NCBI GenBank assembly: GCA_014529385.2
Contig: CM043967.1
Span: 131,127,182-131,191,181, forward strand
Direction of reading: 5' to 3'
DNA length: 64,000 nt
From: Adiantum capillus-veneris
Taxonomy: Eukaryota > Streptophyta > Polypodiopsida > Polypodiales > Pteridaceae
The notes beneath the pieces were generated by a model. It saw only the letters and a program-made list of their open reading frames with translations. It did no database searches and was not told the origin of the DNA. Position 1 is the stretch's first letter. Each line of letters starts with the position of its first letter. Below are positions 30,445-40,953 of the stretch, piece by piece. The position numbers and the translations under genes are program-made.

Positions 30445-31113
30445 CTACTCACGATGCGACGTGACATGGAAAGTAGCATCTGAATCTAGTAACCAATGTG
30501 AAGACAATGTGCAATCCGATATGCAATCCGTAGACATACGATCGTCTGAAGAAAAGCTAGATGTAAATGTAACATCGTCGTCACAAGCATACTCAGTAAC
30601 CACCGTACTGATCTCACTAGCATCTGTCATGCCCAAATCTTCATCACGCATCTGTCGCCTCCGTTGTCTCAAACGCCTGAAACATCGACGCCTAATGTGC
30701 CCTCCATGTCCACAATTCCAACATGTCAAGTCTCTATGCCGTCGAGACTTGCGTGTGGGACCAATATCTCCCATGGACATAGAAGTGGGACTAGACTCCC
30801 TTGTAGACACGGATGTCGCGTACATAGCATGTAAACTCTGCCATAAAGATTGAGTTGTAGTCTCCCTCGAGACCTGCCAGTAAACAGACTCAACTAGATG
30901 CAAACGAATTGTAGACATGGCTAACTCATCAAGATCCTTCCAATCATCACCACGCAAGCGTTTATCCTGCCCCAAATCCGCCAATGCAACAAGCATATGC
31001 TCCTTCCAAGCAACAAAATCTGCACCATCAAACTGTGTCAGGCCATAACGCTGGAAGTCAAATGAAAAATCATCCATAATGCTCGCAAAAGAGCAACCAA
31101 CAATGAGTAGCAA
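30445..31113 (-). CDS. Nested Copia Gag and protease start
   Basis: 222 codons. The likely native start is the second Met (MDDFSFDFQRYGLTQFDG). The capsid region reads VAWKEHMLVALADLGQ, then AMSTIRLHLVESVYWQV. The knuckle CWNCGHGGHIRRRC is followed by Arg-rich sequence. The frame closes on a protease start, WLLDSDATFHVTSHRE, where the catalytic DSG reads DSD (probably inactivating). A TAG at 30442-30444 separates it from the rest of protease. Confidence 0.75.
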   Translation of the reverse strand: MLLIVGCSFASIMDDFSFDFQRYGLTQFDGADFVAWKEHMLVALADLGQDKRLRGDDWKDLDELAMSTIRLHLVESVYWQVSRETTTQSLWQSLHAMYATSVSTRESSPTSMSMGDIGPTRKSRRHRDLTCWNCGHGGHIRRRCFRRLRQRRRQMRDEDLGMTDASEISTVVTEYACDDDVTFTSSFSSDDRMSTDCISDCTLSSHWLLDSDATFHVTSHRE

Positions 31114-32527
31114 ATGTCAACCAAATCAGTCCTAAACTGGCTCGAATCGCATCAACAAAAGTCTACAAATATGACTCAAAACCTGATGCAAAATTGCACC
31201 AATAACCGTGCAAAACCTTGCACAAAATCACAAGTCAATATGACTCGAATCCCCGGCTACCTAGCTCGTAGCCACACAAGCATACATCACAATATTCACT
31301 CTTGTGAGTGTGACAAGATAACTTTACGCATGTCAAACCGTGAGCTAATCACCAAGCCCACACTGTGCGGTATCGATGCATACACACGCACAAATCTCCC
31401 ACCTGCAGAGAACACCGCAAGCAAATGTTGAGTGCAACCTGCAATCTCTACCTAGATCGCATAAATGATGCGTATAAAACACCTGGGAAAATTTCGTCAG
31501 AGTTTCGACGCACAATGGCTATCAACACAAAATAACCATTGTCCTGCAAGCTCAATACAACGAGCAATCAATGCGCATCAAACTACACTCAACATACATC
31601 TATAAGCTCTGCAACTTGTGTCCAACAAATGCTCACAAAGAGTACCACAGGTGACCATACATATCATCCACAACCAACCTCTGCACTTGCTCACAAGATC
31701 TACTGCTCACCACATAAGCATGCATAGAGCATTACCCGCTCAAAGACCATGTATGCAAGCCACAACACTGCAGAAGAACCACTCAACTGCAACTGGTAAC
31801 ACCTGTGGGAGTACTAGACTCAACCTGTACCTGGAAGTCAAACCCGATCTTGTAACACCTACAAATACTCACAATCGAGTAAAGAAAACCAATCCACCTC
31901 ATATGTGCCTGCTACCTGCAGTGTGCACGGGTAAGCTATCTGTAGCAAAGAAAACAACAGAGCCCAAAACTATCCTGAAAAATAGTCTCTGTGTTTTTAA
32001 TTTCAGACCCACCTGCACTCCGAATTAGAAAACAATTCCTTCTACAAAGTCGTAGAGATTGAAGCCAGCTTCGTTTTGAACCAAAATGTTTTGGAATCGG
32101 AGCTTTGTAGCTCAAGTTATGAGCAAAATAGTAGACTGTTGTCAAACTGCCAAAAAACTGAACGACTTTCTTCTGTGCTTCTTTGAGCTCATAGAAAGGC
32201 TCAAACTCACTTCCCACCTTGATGCGTGAGCTGAATGCATCAATCTCACAATGCTTCCATGTCTATGGAAGCTCCAAGCTCCAATTTTTTGCCGATGTAG
32301 CCGTTGCAAAGCTTGCCGAGAAGAGAGAAAATGTTGTACACAGTGGACTGATCTATAGAGGAATTGTGGACTGATCTGTGAGCACTAGGAAGGTCCTGAG
32401 AGCTCTCCTACAAGCCTCTGTATGGTTGTCCACAAGCCTCCTCTATTTCTTTGCTCAGATCTGTGACCTCTCCGCCATAGCCGACAAGTACATCGCGAAG
32501 CCGTCCATCTACGCTCTCACATGTGTC
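31114..32527 (-). other. Nested Copia 5' leader
   Basis: About 1.4 kb between primer site and gag, unusually long for a Copia element. It is rich in CA and holds no recognisable coding. The plus-strand frames here (31114, 31539, 31618) are incidental. Such a leader might hold RNA structures, but none is evident by eye. Confidence 0.45.
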
Positions 32528-32539
32528 GCTCTGATACCA
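32528..32539 (-). other. Primer-binding site of the nested Copia, initiator tRNA-Met type
   Basis: TGGTATCAGAGC on the minus strand, two bases from the LTR end at 32542. Confidence 0.9.
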
Positions 32540-32541
32540 AT

Positions 32542-32731
32542 TGAAGGGGATCCGAGAGCACCACAAACGGAGAGTGAGAGTGAGAAGGAGACACACGACA
32601 CACAGATATGGGTGGGGAGACTCAAAGAGTGAGCATCCCCTTATACACTTATGCTATGTATAAGGTATACAAGTCAGTGGGCGCCCAGACTCTGGGCGGT
32701 CGGGCAAGGCACAGGCGCCTATACCCCAACA
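32542..32731 (-). repeat. 5' LTR of the nested Copia
   Basis: 190 bp, TGTTGGGGTATAGG... on the minus strand. The right flank repeats the target CCAAC. Confidence 0.9.
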
Positions 32732-32780
32732 CCAACAAGCCTCGCCCATGACTACTAGAAGTGGACGTCGGTGGTTAACA

Positions 32781-33482
32781 ACCCGAAAAAACCTAACCTC
32801 TTCGGGTACTACCGAAGTTGATCAAAAATGGATCATTGAAACTGCACAAAACTTCATGAGAAGTTATGTCTCAAGTATGTCTACAATCCCATGTAACCTC
32901 CTCATGGATCTGTCATCAAAAAGTGCACCAAAACATCGAGTTAGGCTTCAAACACACAAAGCGTCATTTGCCCCTTACCACCAAGTGAGACATCCATTTG
33001 CCACCAAACTTCACACGCATCATCAACATATCATCAACAACCAAAACCTATGGTCAAACCTCAAAGAAAATCTTTTCCAAAATTCTCCTCACAAAAAGAT
33101 GCAAATTGAGATACTACTCACCAAACACAGTATCCATAAAGCCAAAGGTTACATAGAAGCCATGGGAAGGTACTCTACTTCAAATACAAGCTTGGTAGAT
33201 TGATCTCAAGAAGAATCACCGCCGCTGAAAGTCATCTCCAAAGACGAAAATCTATTTTGGAGACTAAAATGGTAAACATGTTGTTTTTATGCTAAACATA
33301 TGTGTTTTAAGGTTCAACCAGAGCTAGACATGCTTGTTGCACTAACACGCACCCTCCCAAGGCATCACATTGTCATTTTTTGCATTCTAGACATTATATG
33401 CGTATGATGTCTGACATCCACATTTACACATGTTTTTCACCACTTTTCCATACTAGCTCTTCCAAAATGCTCATTACATCTC
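32781..33482. other. Non-coding segment with one palindromic motif
   Basis: Lies between elements A and D. It contains one copy (33389-33412) of the palindrome that recurs at 40072-40953. The stretch may therefore belong to the same outer element as 39700-41000, split by element D. The plus-strand frame from 32748 starts inside an LTR and shows no motif. Confidence 0.45.
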
Positions 33483-34355
33483 TGTGAGGTCCCCACTCCG
33501 TCATCTCGAACGACGGTTCTGATGGTGAACATGATGGCCACTAGATCTATAGCGGAAGCAAACAAAGTGGTTTAAGGGATCAACTAGCGGATGAGCTCTC
33601 ATCACCAAGTGAATTGAGTTGAGCCTACTAGCAACGAGATCTAGTTCCACTCCGCAGGGGAAAGCGTGTCTAACGAATTATCGGTCCTAAGACTCACCTT
33701 CCAGAAGGAGAGAAGTCTTGAGTGCCTTTTTCCCATTGCTTTCAGAGGCACATACACTTGGGACTTCACTGCTTTTGGTGAAATGAGCAATTCTAGTGTC
33801 ATTTACCGTGCTATGGGGACAGAGATTTCCCGACCAATCGAGACCACCCTTCTCATAGGCATTGGCAACCCGAGCCAAGCCCCCACTTTCCACCTCCACA
33901 CTCACACTTCTTTGTTCAACATATAAGTTCATTGATTAAGTTCCGAATCACAAGATTCATTAGGACAGCCCTTCAAACAGTATTACAAGCAGCACCAAAA
34001 CAATCTTTTCTAGTAAAAATTCACTCAAAACTCATTTCATTAAAAATTCCAACGTTCTGGAGGCACGAAATCCCCCAGCGAGTGTTAACTCCGCCCGTTG
34101 TCACCTAGTTGCCCATACAACTAGACTTGTCCACCGCATAAAAAGCACGACATGGACATCCCACTGCAAAGAACGCAAGTCGTGAATAGAGGCCCTAAGC
34201 TAGTAACTCTAGCTACTGTGAAATCCTCGCGAGCCGCCCCCTGATCAAGAGGGGGATTAGGACTAAATCAACATTGGAATTGAAAATGACCTGGTCGAGC
34301 TAAATTTTCCCTAGCAAACAATCTTTCCTACTTCAGACAGTATATTCCAAAATCA
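33483..34355 (-). repeat. Element D 3' LTR
   Basis: Aligns with 37110-38026 throughout, with several indels (for example 25 extra bases near 37526 and a 30-base duplication near 37830 in the other copy). The divergence suggests an old pair. Confidence 0.75.
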
Positions 34356-34772
34356 TTAAATGCCTGATTCCTTGATCCTGATTTGGTAATATCCTGACCT
34401 TAGATCAATATTTGTAAACATTTTGGCGTCATGGAGTCTATCCAAGAGTTCGTCAATCCTTGGAATTGGATACTTGTTTTTGACAGTTACCTAGTTTAGT
34501 CCACGGTAATCTATGCATAGCCTTAAGGTCCCATCCTTCTTCTTCTGAAAAAGAACTGGTGCACCCCAAGGAGAAGTACTGGGTCGAATGAATCCTTGTT
34601 CAATGAGTTGCCTAAGTTGTTCCTTGAGTTTTATGGCCTCTAAAAGTGACATTTTATAAGGTGGCTTTGAGATAGGTTCACATCCAGAGATAGTCTCAAT
34701 CTCATGATCTACCTCTCTATGTGGTGGAAGATTCATAAGGTCTTCAGGGAATACATCATTATACTCCCTCAA
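34356..34772 (-). pseudogene. Element D reverse transcriptase stub
   Basis: Reads [60 protein letters not shown], then after a stop [16 protein letters not shown] short recognisable continuation ends at the LTR. These are the first two to three RT blocks of Ty3 elements. The catalytic YxDD and everything after is deleted. Confidence 0.8.
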
Positions 34773-35498
34773 TCAGTTTGGTCGAAGTTTGGTGTCTGAT
34801 TGGTCCACCTTGTTGAGCTTTACCGCATAAATTTGATGCCCCTTTCTCAGTCCCTTCAAAAGTCTGTTGGCCTTAACTAGATTAGCCCTAGGTCTCCCAT
34901 TTTTCCCCTGGATTAAGACTTCATTACCCAAGTTATCTGTAAAGGTAAAGTTCCCTTGTGCACAATGGATGTGGGCCTGATTTTGCTTTAGCCAGTCCAT
35001 CCCTAGTATCCCATCAAAGAATCCTAAAGGTAGGGTTTGAAATTGGGCAGAAGTTGGGTGTCCCCCTAGATCAAAGTCGATTATACCTGCAGAGTGTTGA
35101 TATACTACTTCCTTGCCGTTTTCTAACTCTACAACTAGTTTGCTTGTTGGATACTTATCTAGCTTTAACTTCCTCATGCATCTGGGTGAAAGAAATGAAA
35201 GAGTACTACCACAATCTATAAGGAATTTAACTTTTTCACCTCTGAGAGATCCTGGCATATGAATGACTATGTATTGCTCGCAACCATTGGGGTTGTCAAT
35301 TGTAGCATGCAAGGTTGCTCTCTCCTCTGCTTCATCTCCCACAATTGGTTGTACCACTGTGGCATTCACTCTGGCGATAGCTCCACGCCCTCGCCCTCTG
35401 TTTACCCTTCCACGTCCTCCTCTTCCATTAGGTTGACCTCGCCCATAGACATTTAGAAGTATGGCATTGGCGTTGGTTGCTTGAGTCTTCTTGGGCAT
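34773..35498 (-). CDS. Element D protease region
   Basis: Starts in a Gly/Arg-rich nucleocapsid tail (GRGRGAIARVN). It then holds the retropepsin: VKFLIDCGSTLSFLSPRCMRKLKL (the catalytic triad is DCG in place of DSG), VELENGKEVV, QFQTLPLGFFDGILGMDWLKQNQAHI (ILGMDWL is the C-terminal signature). It overlaps the gag frame by 46 bp in another frame, perhaps natural frameshifting or a later shift. Confidence 0.75.
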   Translation of the reverse strand: MPKKTQATNANAILLNVYGRGQPNGRGGRGRVNRGRGRGAIARVNATVVQPIVGDEAEERATLHATIDNPNGCEQYIVIHMPGSLRGEKVKFLIDCGSTLSFLSPRCMRKLKLDKYPTSKLVVELENGKEVVYQHSAGIIDFDLGGHPTSAQFQTLPLGFFDGILGMDWLKQNQAHIHCAQGNFTFTDNLGNEVLIQGKNGRPRANLVKANRLLKGLRKGHQIYAVKLNKVDQSDTKLRPN

Positions 35499-36232
35499 TT
35501 AGATCGGTAATGCCCGAATTCGTTGCACTCATAACAACGTACATTTGGAAAGTCCATAACTGCGATAGTGGCTACTATTGGGCGATGTTCATATGCTTGG
35601 TTGGTTGGTCTATTATTCCAAACATTTTTCCTTGCCCTTTTTGCCAAATGATTCCTCCTATGATGTTTGACCTTCTGAATTTCCATAGCTAAGGGTTTAG
35701 CTCTTAGCAAGGCATCTTGAAGAGTTGTTGGCCTGAGAGCTTCTAGTCGATTGTTCAAGGGGTCAATGAGCCCTTGGCAGAACCGTGCTACTTGCTGATC
35801 CAGGGTCATTCTAGGAGCATACCTTCGAAGAGTAACAAAATTTGAGTAATACTCCTCGACTGAAGAAGTCGACTGATGAAGGGAAAAGAACTCGTTCATC
35901 TTCAACGTTTTATAAGCGGGTGGTAAGTAACGCCCCATCACTGCAGCCTTGATGTCTTCCCACGACTGACAAGATCCCTTGATGTTCAGATCTCTGCAAT
36001 GTTGTTTCCACCAAATCTTGGCATCGCCAAAGAGGAAGAACATTGCGAGCATGGTCTGGCTCTCAGCTTGAGTCCCTGCAGCCTCGAAATAGCCATCCAT
36101 CACTTCCATCCACACTTTCGCATCTCTCTCCACATTATCTCCCTCGCCCTTAAAGGTCGGAGGTTGGGCTTGTTTAAGGAGGAGCTTCTTTTCTTGTGCT
36201 GTCGAATAGAGAGCGACAGGTGGTGCCTACAC
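35453..36232 (-). CDS. Element D Gag
   Basis: The Met frame is 36133-35453, and coding-like sequence (KLLLKQAQPPTFKGEGDNVERDAKVW) extends upstream to about 36232. The capsid domain reads FFLFGDAKIWWKQHCRDLN, WEDIKAAVMGRYLPPAYK, SVEEYYSNFVTLRRYAPRM and VARFCQGLIDPLNNRL. The knuckle is CYECNEFGHYRSKC near the C-terminus. The usual Gag N-terminus is replaced by the unrelated segment at 36427-36993. Confidence 0.75.
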
Positions 36233-36239
36233 GGTTTAC

Positions 36240-36426
36240 ACTGAATTTGATATGATTGCTAGAGTTCAAGATTTAAATAAACACGAGACTTTAATAAAAT
36301 CCAAGTTTCAAATCACCGAGAGACAAAAACTCCTCTTTTATTGTTGATAGAAATTTTATTACAATCGTAACCTTTTGAGGCTTAGGATAACTTTTGATCA
36401 ATTTATTACATAGCATTCTGGGATAT
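36240..36426 (-). other. AT-rich, 3'UTR-like stretch behind the unknown exon
   Basis: On the minus strand it follows the stop of the 36427-36993 frame. It carries several AATAAA-like words (TGTAATAAATTG, GTAATAAAATTT, CAATAAAAGAGG), which resembles a plant 3' untranslated region. It separates that frame from gag. Confidence 0.4.
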
Positions 36427-36993
36427 CTATATGATACATCTGGCAGGCTGTCCTGGGATATAATGATACAAACGATGTTTACGTGTTGTCACATTCTTAC
36501 AATCCTCTATTTCTCCTAAAAAATAGTCCCTATACTTATCCTTAAGCGGGTAGTAAATTATGGTGTTCGTACTCTTGGATAAGTCTCTTGGAACACCAAA
36601 ATTTCTAACTCTATTTGCTGGAATTACATCAGTGACCTTGTCCCAAAGCCACTCATTGAGGGTTTGCTCGGTGCCGTCAGAAGTAGCAACAGTGACGCCC
36701 GAATGTGTAGGCAACAAGTAGTATGACTGCACTACTCTCAATTCTTCTCCCCAACGGATTTTCTTTAAGTCGGTAGCCAGGCATCCTAACTTCCAAGCGT
36801 TGGTGTATTAAATCCCGCCTTCGGGGGTCCAGTCGATCTCCCATCCTTTATCAATGCGAGTGGAGTGCGGTGTATTGACCTTTAGCAGCATCTCCATCAC
36901 GTCTCGCCAAAAACAATAATTTGGGGAACGACGTGCTTGCTCATAAATAATCTTAAAGACTTGAAACTTTTGGTATTCAAGTGCGGGATCTTC
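36427..36993 (-). pseudogene. Unrecognised protein segment inside element D (possible captured exon)
   Basis: A frame of 189 codons with a single stop (TAA at 36808-36810). It is preceded by a good plant 3' splice site (TTGTAG|GAAGAT, intron side at 36994) and followed by an AT-rich stretch with AATAAA-like words. Its composition is like a globular protein: EYQKFQVFKIIYEQARRSPN, YCFWRDVMEMLLKV, GWEIDWTPEGG, WKLGCLATDLKKIRWGEEL, NEWLWDKVTDVIPANRV and IIYYPLKDKYRDYFLGEIE. No known domain is recognised and nothing resembles gag or pol. It sits between the primer site and gag. It is in phase with a possible first exon at 38171-38311. Confidence 0.5.
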
Positions 36994-37095
36994 CTACAAC
37001 ACCAATGCAAGGAGTTTGGATTAGCTACCTAGATTTCCTTAGTTTTGAAAATTTCAAACAATATGAATTTTTAGTTCCCAGCCTATCCTAACCTT

Positions 37096-37107
37096 GCTCT
37101 AATACCA
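37096..37107 (-). other. Primer-binding site of element D, initiator tRNA-Met type, one mismatch
   Basis: TGGTATTAGAGC on the minus strand, against the canonical TGGTATCAGAGC, two bases from the LTR end at 37110. Confidence 0.75.
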
Positions 37108-37109
37108 GG

Positions 37110-38026
37110 TGTGAGGTCCCCACCCCGTCATCTCGAACGACGGTTCTGATGGTAAACCTGATGGCCACTAGATCTATACCGGAAGCAAACAAAGTGGTTT
37201 AAGGGATCAACTAGCGGACGAGCGCTCATCACCAAGTGAATTGAGTCGAGCCTACTAGCAACGAGATCTAGTTTCACCCCGCAGGGGAAAGCGTGTCTAA
37301 CCAATTATCGGTCCTAAGACTCACCTTCCAGAAGGAGAGAAGTCTCAAGTGCCTTTTTTCCCATTTCTTTCAGAGGCACAAACTCATTTTGGTGCAATGA
37401 GCAATTCTAGTGTCATTTACCGTACTATGGGGACAGAGTGTTCCCGACCAATCGGGACCACCCTTCTCATAGGCATTGGCAACCCGAGCCAAGTCCCCAC
37501 TTTCCACCCCCACACTCACACTTCTTTGTGTGTTCTAAATACTACCACAATGGTTGTTCAATATATAAGTTCATTGATTAAGTTCCGAATCACAAGATTC
37601 ATTAGGACAGCCTTCAAACAGTATTACAAGCGGCACCAAAACAATATTTTCTGATAAAAATTCACTCAAAACTCATTTCATTAAAAATTCCAATGTTTTG
37701 GAGGCACGAAATCCCCCAGCGAGTGTTAACTCCACCCGTTCTCACCTAGTTTCCCATACAACTAGACTTGTCCACTGCATAAAAAGCACGACATGGACAT
37801 CCCACCGCAAAGAACACAAGTTGTGGGTATCCACCGCAAAGAATGCAAGTCGTGGATAGAGGCCTAAGCTAGTAACTCTAGCTACTGCGAGATCTTCGCG
37901 AGGTGCCCCCTGTGATCAAGAGGGGGATCAGGACTAAATCAACATTGGAATTGAAAATGAACTGGTCGATCTAAATTTTCCCTAGCAAACAATCTTTCGT
38001 ACTTCAGACAGTATATTTCAAAATCA
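37110..38026 (-). repeat. Element D 5' LTR
   Basis: 917 bp, second copy of 33483-34355. The shared sequence ends at ...AAAATCATT, and a true terminus farther right cannot be excluded. Confidence 0.7.
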
Positions 38027-38170
38027 TTCTTTCCTATTTGAATAAAAATACACTTAATTTGAATGTTGTGGTCTCCGTTGGATTTCCAACATGTTTTGCG
38101 GATATGTTTCCTTCCTACCTTATCGAATGAAAAGTTAATTAAACAATACTTGAATTGAAATTTGACCTAC

Positions 38171-38311
38171 CTCAACAATCTCCTCGTCAGTACTTCGTGA
38201 GATGGACGGTGCTTGCTCGACCATGGGAGTTTTCCCCTTCCCGTTAAAGTTGCTCGTGCCAGCCTCACGGTCGTGAGATCCACCAAAACAAGTCCTCTTT
38301 GTTGGGGCCAT
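38171..38311 (-). CDS. Possible first coding exon of an unknown gene
   Basis: ATG at 38311-38309 opens 47 codons (MAPTKRTCFGGSHDREAGTS, then a Lys/Gly stretch and STDEEIVE). They end at a strong splice donor (GAG|GTAGGT, donor at 38170-38165) in phase 0, the phase of the 36993 acceptor. A TATATAAG box on the minus strand (39251-39244) and a CA-repeat lie upstream. Alternatively it is the Gag start of another retroelement. No homology was recognised. Confidence 0.35.
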
Positions 38312-39152
38312 TTTATACTCACTACTTTAAATTGATAAATTCGAAAAAGGAAAGAACTAGTGTTCTAGAATATCATGACAACCAAGATGACAAAATTAGT
38401 CTCAACGAGCAATTCCTCTTATGCGAGAGGATTAGATTTACTTCAAGACATGGTAATTGTTCATAGCTACATCAATTTAGGATAGCGTCTCACTTGTTCT
38501 TATGGGAATTGACCCTAGAATTAATTACTCGGCCTAGATAATTAGTTCTTACTTAATTAGGGTACTAGAGATGAGTTAGGTATAATAATTGCTTCACTAA
38601 TGCAATGGAGAATTACCATGTGCATAGGTGAGCGAGTTTCCTTTCTAGAGATAATCATAGGGAATTAATTTCTCTAATTACACCTTAATCATATTCAATT
38701 TGAATTTTAAACTTAGCTAATTGATCATTGTGAAATGATAGATTGAATTTGATCATTTAACCACATTGCCAGAGATTGGTTTAATTCTATCATTCATTCA
38801 CTGAGATGGTTAGCGGTTAATTCCCTCTTGCTAATCATGTATTAATTTATGATTAGGAGAGTTTAATTACTTGCATAATTGATAATTGAGATTAAGGTTA
38901 AGCAATAGGCTAATCATATAGTGAATTAGAGAGTAGATTAGCTAGGATTATGCTTAATACAAGCGGGACTAAGAGAATGATAGAGAGAATTGCAGCATAA
39001 GCATGAAAATTAACTTTGATTACCGTAGGTTGGGCTGAATTTTACTTGATTTTCTGATCCAATGGAGTTCTTGTGGCGAGAATTGGGCAGCACTTCCGTC
39101 CTTTGATCCTCCTCTAGAAGTTGTGTGTGCCGGTAGCTCCCCAATGTACGTG

Positions 39153-39179
39153 TATGTAGAAGTGTGTGTGTGTGTGTTC

Positions 39180-39210
<31 letters not shown>

Positions 39211-39240
39211 GCATATGCGTTTTTCTGTGTGTGTGAGCAT
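39153..39240. repeat. Interrupted (GT)n microsatellite
   Basis: Three GT runs separated by short spacers. It lies just downstream (minus strand) of a TATATAAG box at 39251-39244. Confidence 0.9.
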
Positions 39241-40071
39241 GTCCTTATATAGTGCTCATCCTCATGCAGGTCGATTTCTACTGCTATATTCATCTGAGTG
39301 AACAACTTAGTCTTGCATGGGCAATTGAGTGCATGTCCTGCAAGGTGTCCAGTTAACTTAGACTAGCTGACTCTCACACTCTCTTTCAAGCATGGCAAGC
39401 CTCCCACGAGTCCCTAGAGGTGTGAGGGCGCCCTCTCCTGCTCTCTCAGGTCTGCAGTGGCCTGGGGCTTGTTCCCACACAGCCCCAGTGCTCCCCGCAC
39501 AAACCTTAGGAAAATTAATTTTAACCTAAGACGGGCAATTCAAATCAGATTTTAATGCTGAAACTTGTTGTACTAAGCTAGAGCTAAGGTGCATGATCCC
39601 AAGTAAATGCCATATTTAGCAGCCCCCGACGTCCAGAAATGTATTTTTTTCAAATTCGGGGTATGGGTGCAGTTTGTCGAGACGGTCAAAACTAGACGGG
39701 TCGGGTGACCAAAAACTTACTATTCTAGGAAATTTTTCACAAAAATTATTTTAATTCATTTTTGAAAGCTCTATAAGTCGACAGATTTGGGAAAACTGCC
39801 AAAAATAGTAACTTTTTATAGTAAGGTTATTTTGTGATACAAGGGTGCTCTTTAGCTCGGGGTCAGAGATTTTACAATCTCATGCATCAAGTTTCATGCA
39901 ATTTGGATCATTTAAGCCACCACATGGAGCAAAAACGCACAGTTAGAGTCTCCTAGCAAGAATTGGCCTTACCTATAGGAAATGGACTCCAAACCTAGAG
40001 AAAACCCACTTATAGAATGTCCAAGGCAACTACTTCATACCCAAATGTTTAAAAGCCCATTTTCTCATAGT

Positions 40072-40953
40072 AGAAATCATACGTGTATAATGTCTAAACC
40101 TGTCAAAATAGAGTGGTGTCAGCATATTGAGCATGCAGATGTGTTGCGCACCTCATGAAAAGCCACCTCACCAAGTTTGGATACATTTGGTCAATATTTT
40201 CTCACAATCCATATTCAAAACTTTGAGTCGGAAACACCATCTTTGATCTTGAACACATGCACTCTCAACCAATCCCACTTTTGAGCACATCAGAGCATTA
40301 CACACACCATGGGGAAGCTAATCACCCAGTTTGAGCCAAAAAAATTACAGTAGACGTCATACGCGTATGATGTCTACTCTTCATAAATTGACTTACTACT
40401 AAGATTTTGAAGTAACCAACACCTTGATCACATCCTCATAAGCCTTCCCACCAATTTTCATCCCATGTGAACCTCATTTGACCTACTTTTGCCCAAGTAC
40501 AGGAAAAAGACGCACAAAACGCTTTCTTGGCCTCTCACACCCACATTCAATCTCAAGTTCAATTCAAAATCGACAAACACTATGTATACACTGTAGACAT
40601 CATACTCTATGAATCTGGAGTCAGTTATTGATAAAAGACATCATATGTGTATGATGTCTCCAGTGCCAAATTGATCACCAACAAAGTTTTTGACCAAACC
40701 CATGTTTTGACTATGTGCCAATGAGTTCATTTAATAAGTGCCAAAGCATTTGAATCTCATATCATCCAAATTCCGGTTTCAAAAACTCTACAGAGCCTAT
40801 AAGAAAAAAATTAGATCAACCTTGATTCAAATCTCAAACTAGGCACATATATGTGATCTATGGGCTATGCACATGACAAGTTTTACCTCAATATGAGCAC
40901 ATAGACATCATACGCGTATGATGTCTCACATCATCAAATGATGTGAGACATCA
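40072..40953. repeat. Dispersed palindrome array, core CATCATACGCGTATGATG
   Basis: 24-bp imperfect or perfect palindromes at 40072-40095, 40352-40375, 40636-40659 and 40903-40926, plus a partial one at 40595-40616. The clear copies are 244-284 bp apart. The copy at 40903 overlaps a further hairpin at 40919-40953 with perfect 16-bp arms and a CAA loop. One more copy is at 33389-33412. Confidence 0.75.

Larger units (their letters stand above)
28838..32731 (-). mobile_element. Nested Copia derivative without integrase and most of RT
   Basis: 3894 bp, TG...CA, inserted in the 5' LTR of element A with target duplication CCAAC at 28833-28837 and 32732-32736. LTRs are at 28838-29181 and 32542-32731. 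The primer site (minus strand TGGTATCAGAGC, 32539-32528) shows minus polarity. On the left, the polypurine tract (minus sense AAGTGGGAGGT) abuts the LTR. The interior keeps gag and protease plus a scrap of RT, and about 2.5 kb of normal pol is missing. It is a non-autonomous element that would depend on a full-length relative. Confidence 0.85.
17836..32780 (-). mobile_element. Ty3/gypsy element A (with nested Copia)
   Basis: Minus-strand element with both LTRs: the 3' LTR at 17836-18397 and the 5' LTR at 28286-32780, the latter split by a 3.9-kb insertion. Without the insertion it is about 11 kb. The order from its 5' end is LTR, tRNA-Asp type primer site, leader, gag with several zinc knuckles, protease, Ser/Asp-rich linker, RT, integrase end, second protease-like domain, accessory frames, polypurine tract, LTR. 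Most of RT's C-terminal half, RNase H and the integrase front are deleted. No clear target duplication remains (GCCGG on the left, ACCCG on the right), so the insertion is old or the ends are altered. The primer site and RT type point to the non-chromodomain branch. Confidence 0.8.
33483..38026 (-). mobile_element. Ty3/gypsy element D, internally deleted
   Basis: A pair of about 0.9-kb direct repeats (33483-34355 and 37110-38026) starts TGTGAGGTCC and flanks an interior of only 2.75 kb. A degenerate initiator-Met primer site next to the right copy gives minus polarity. The interior holds, in element order, an unrelated protein-coding segment, gag, protease and an RT stub that runs straight into the 3' LTR. 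RNase H, integrase and the polypurine tract are lost. No matching target duplication was found, so the outer ends are uncertain or the locus was rearranged. Confidence 0.7.

Noticed and set aside
17831-32785. Target duplication for element A
   Set aside because: The flanks GCCGG and ACCCG agree at only three of five positions, so it is not claimed.
32748-33203. Plus-strand frame of 151 codons
   Set aside because: It begins inside an LTR, shows no motif, and has a composition like the surrounding non-coding DNA.
40072-40953. CRISPR-like array
   Set aside because: The repeats are palindromes with long spacers of uneven length, in an evidently nuclear plant context.
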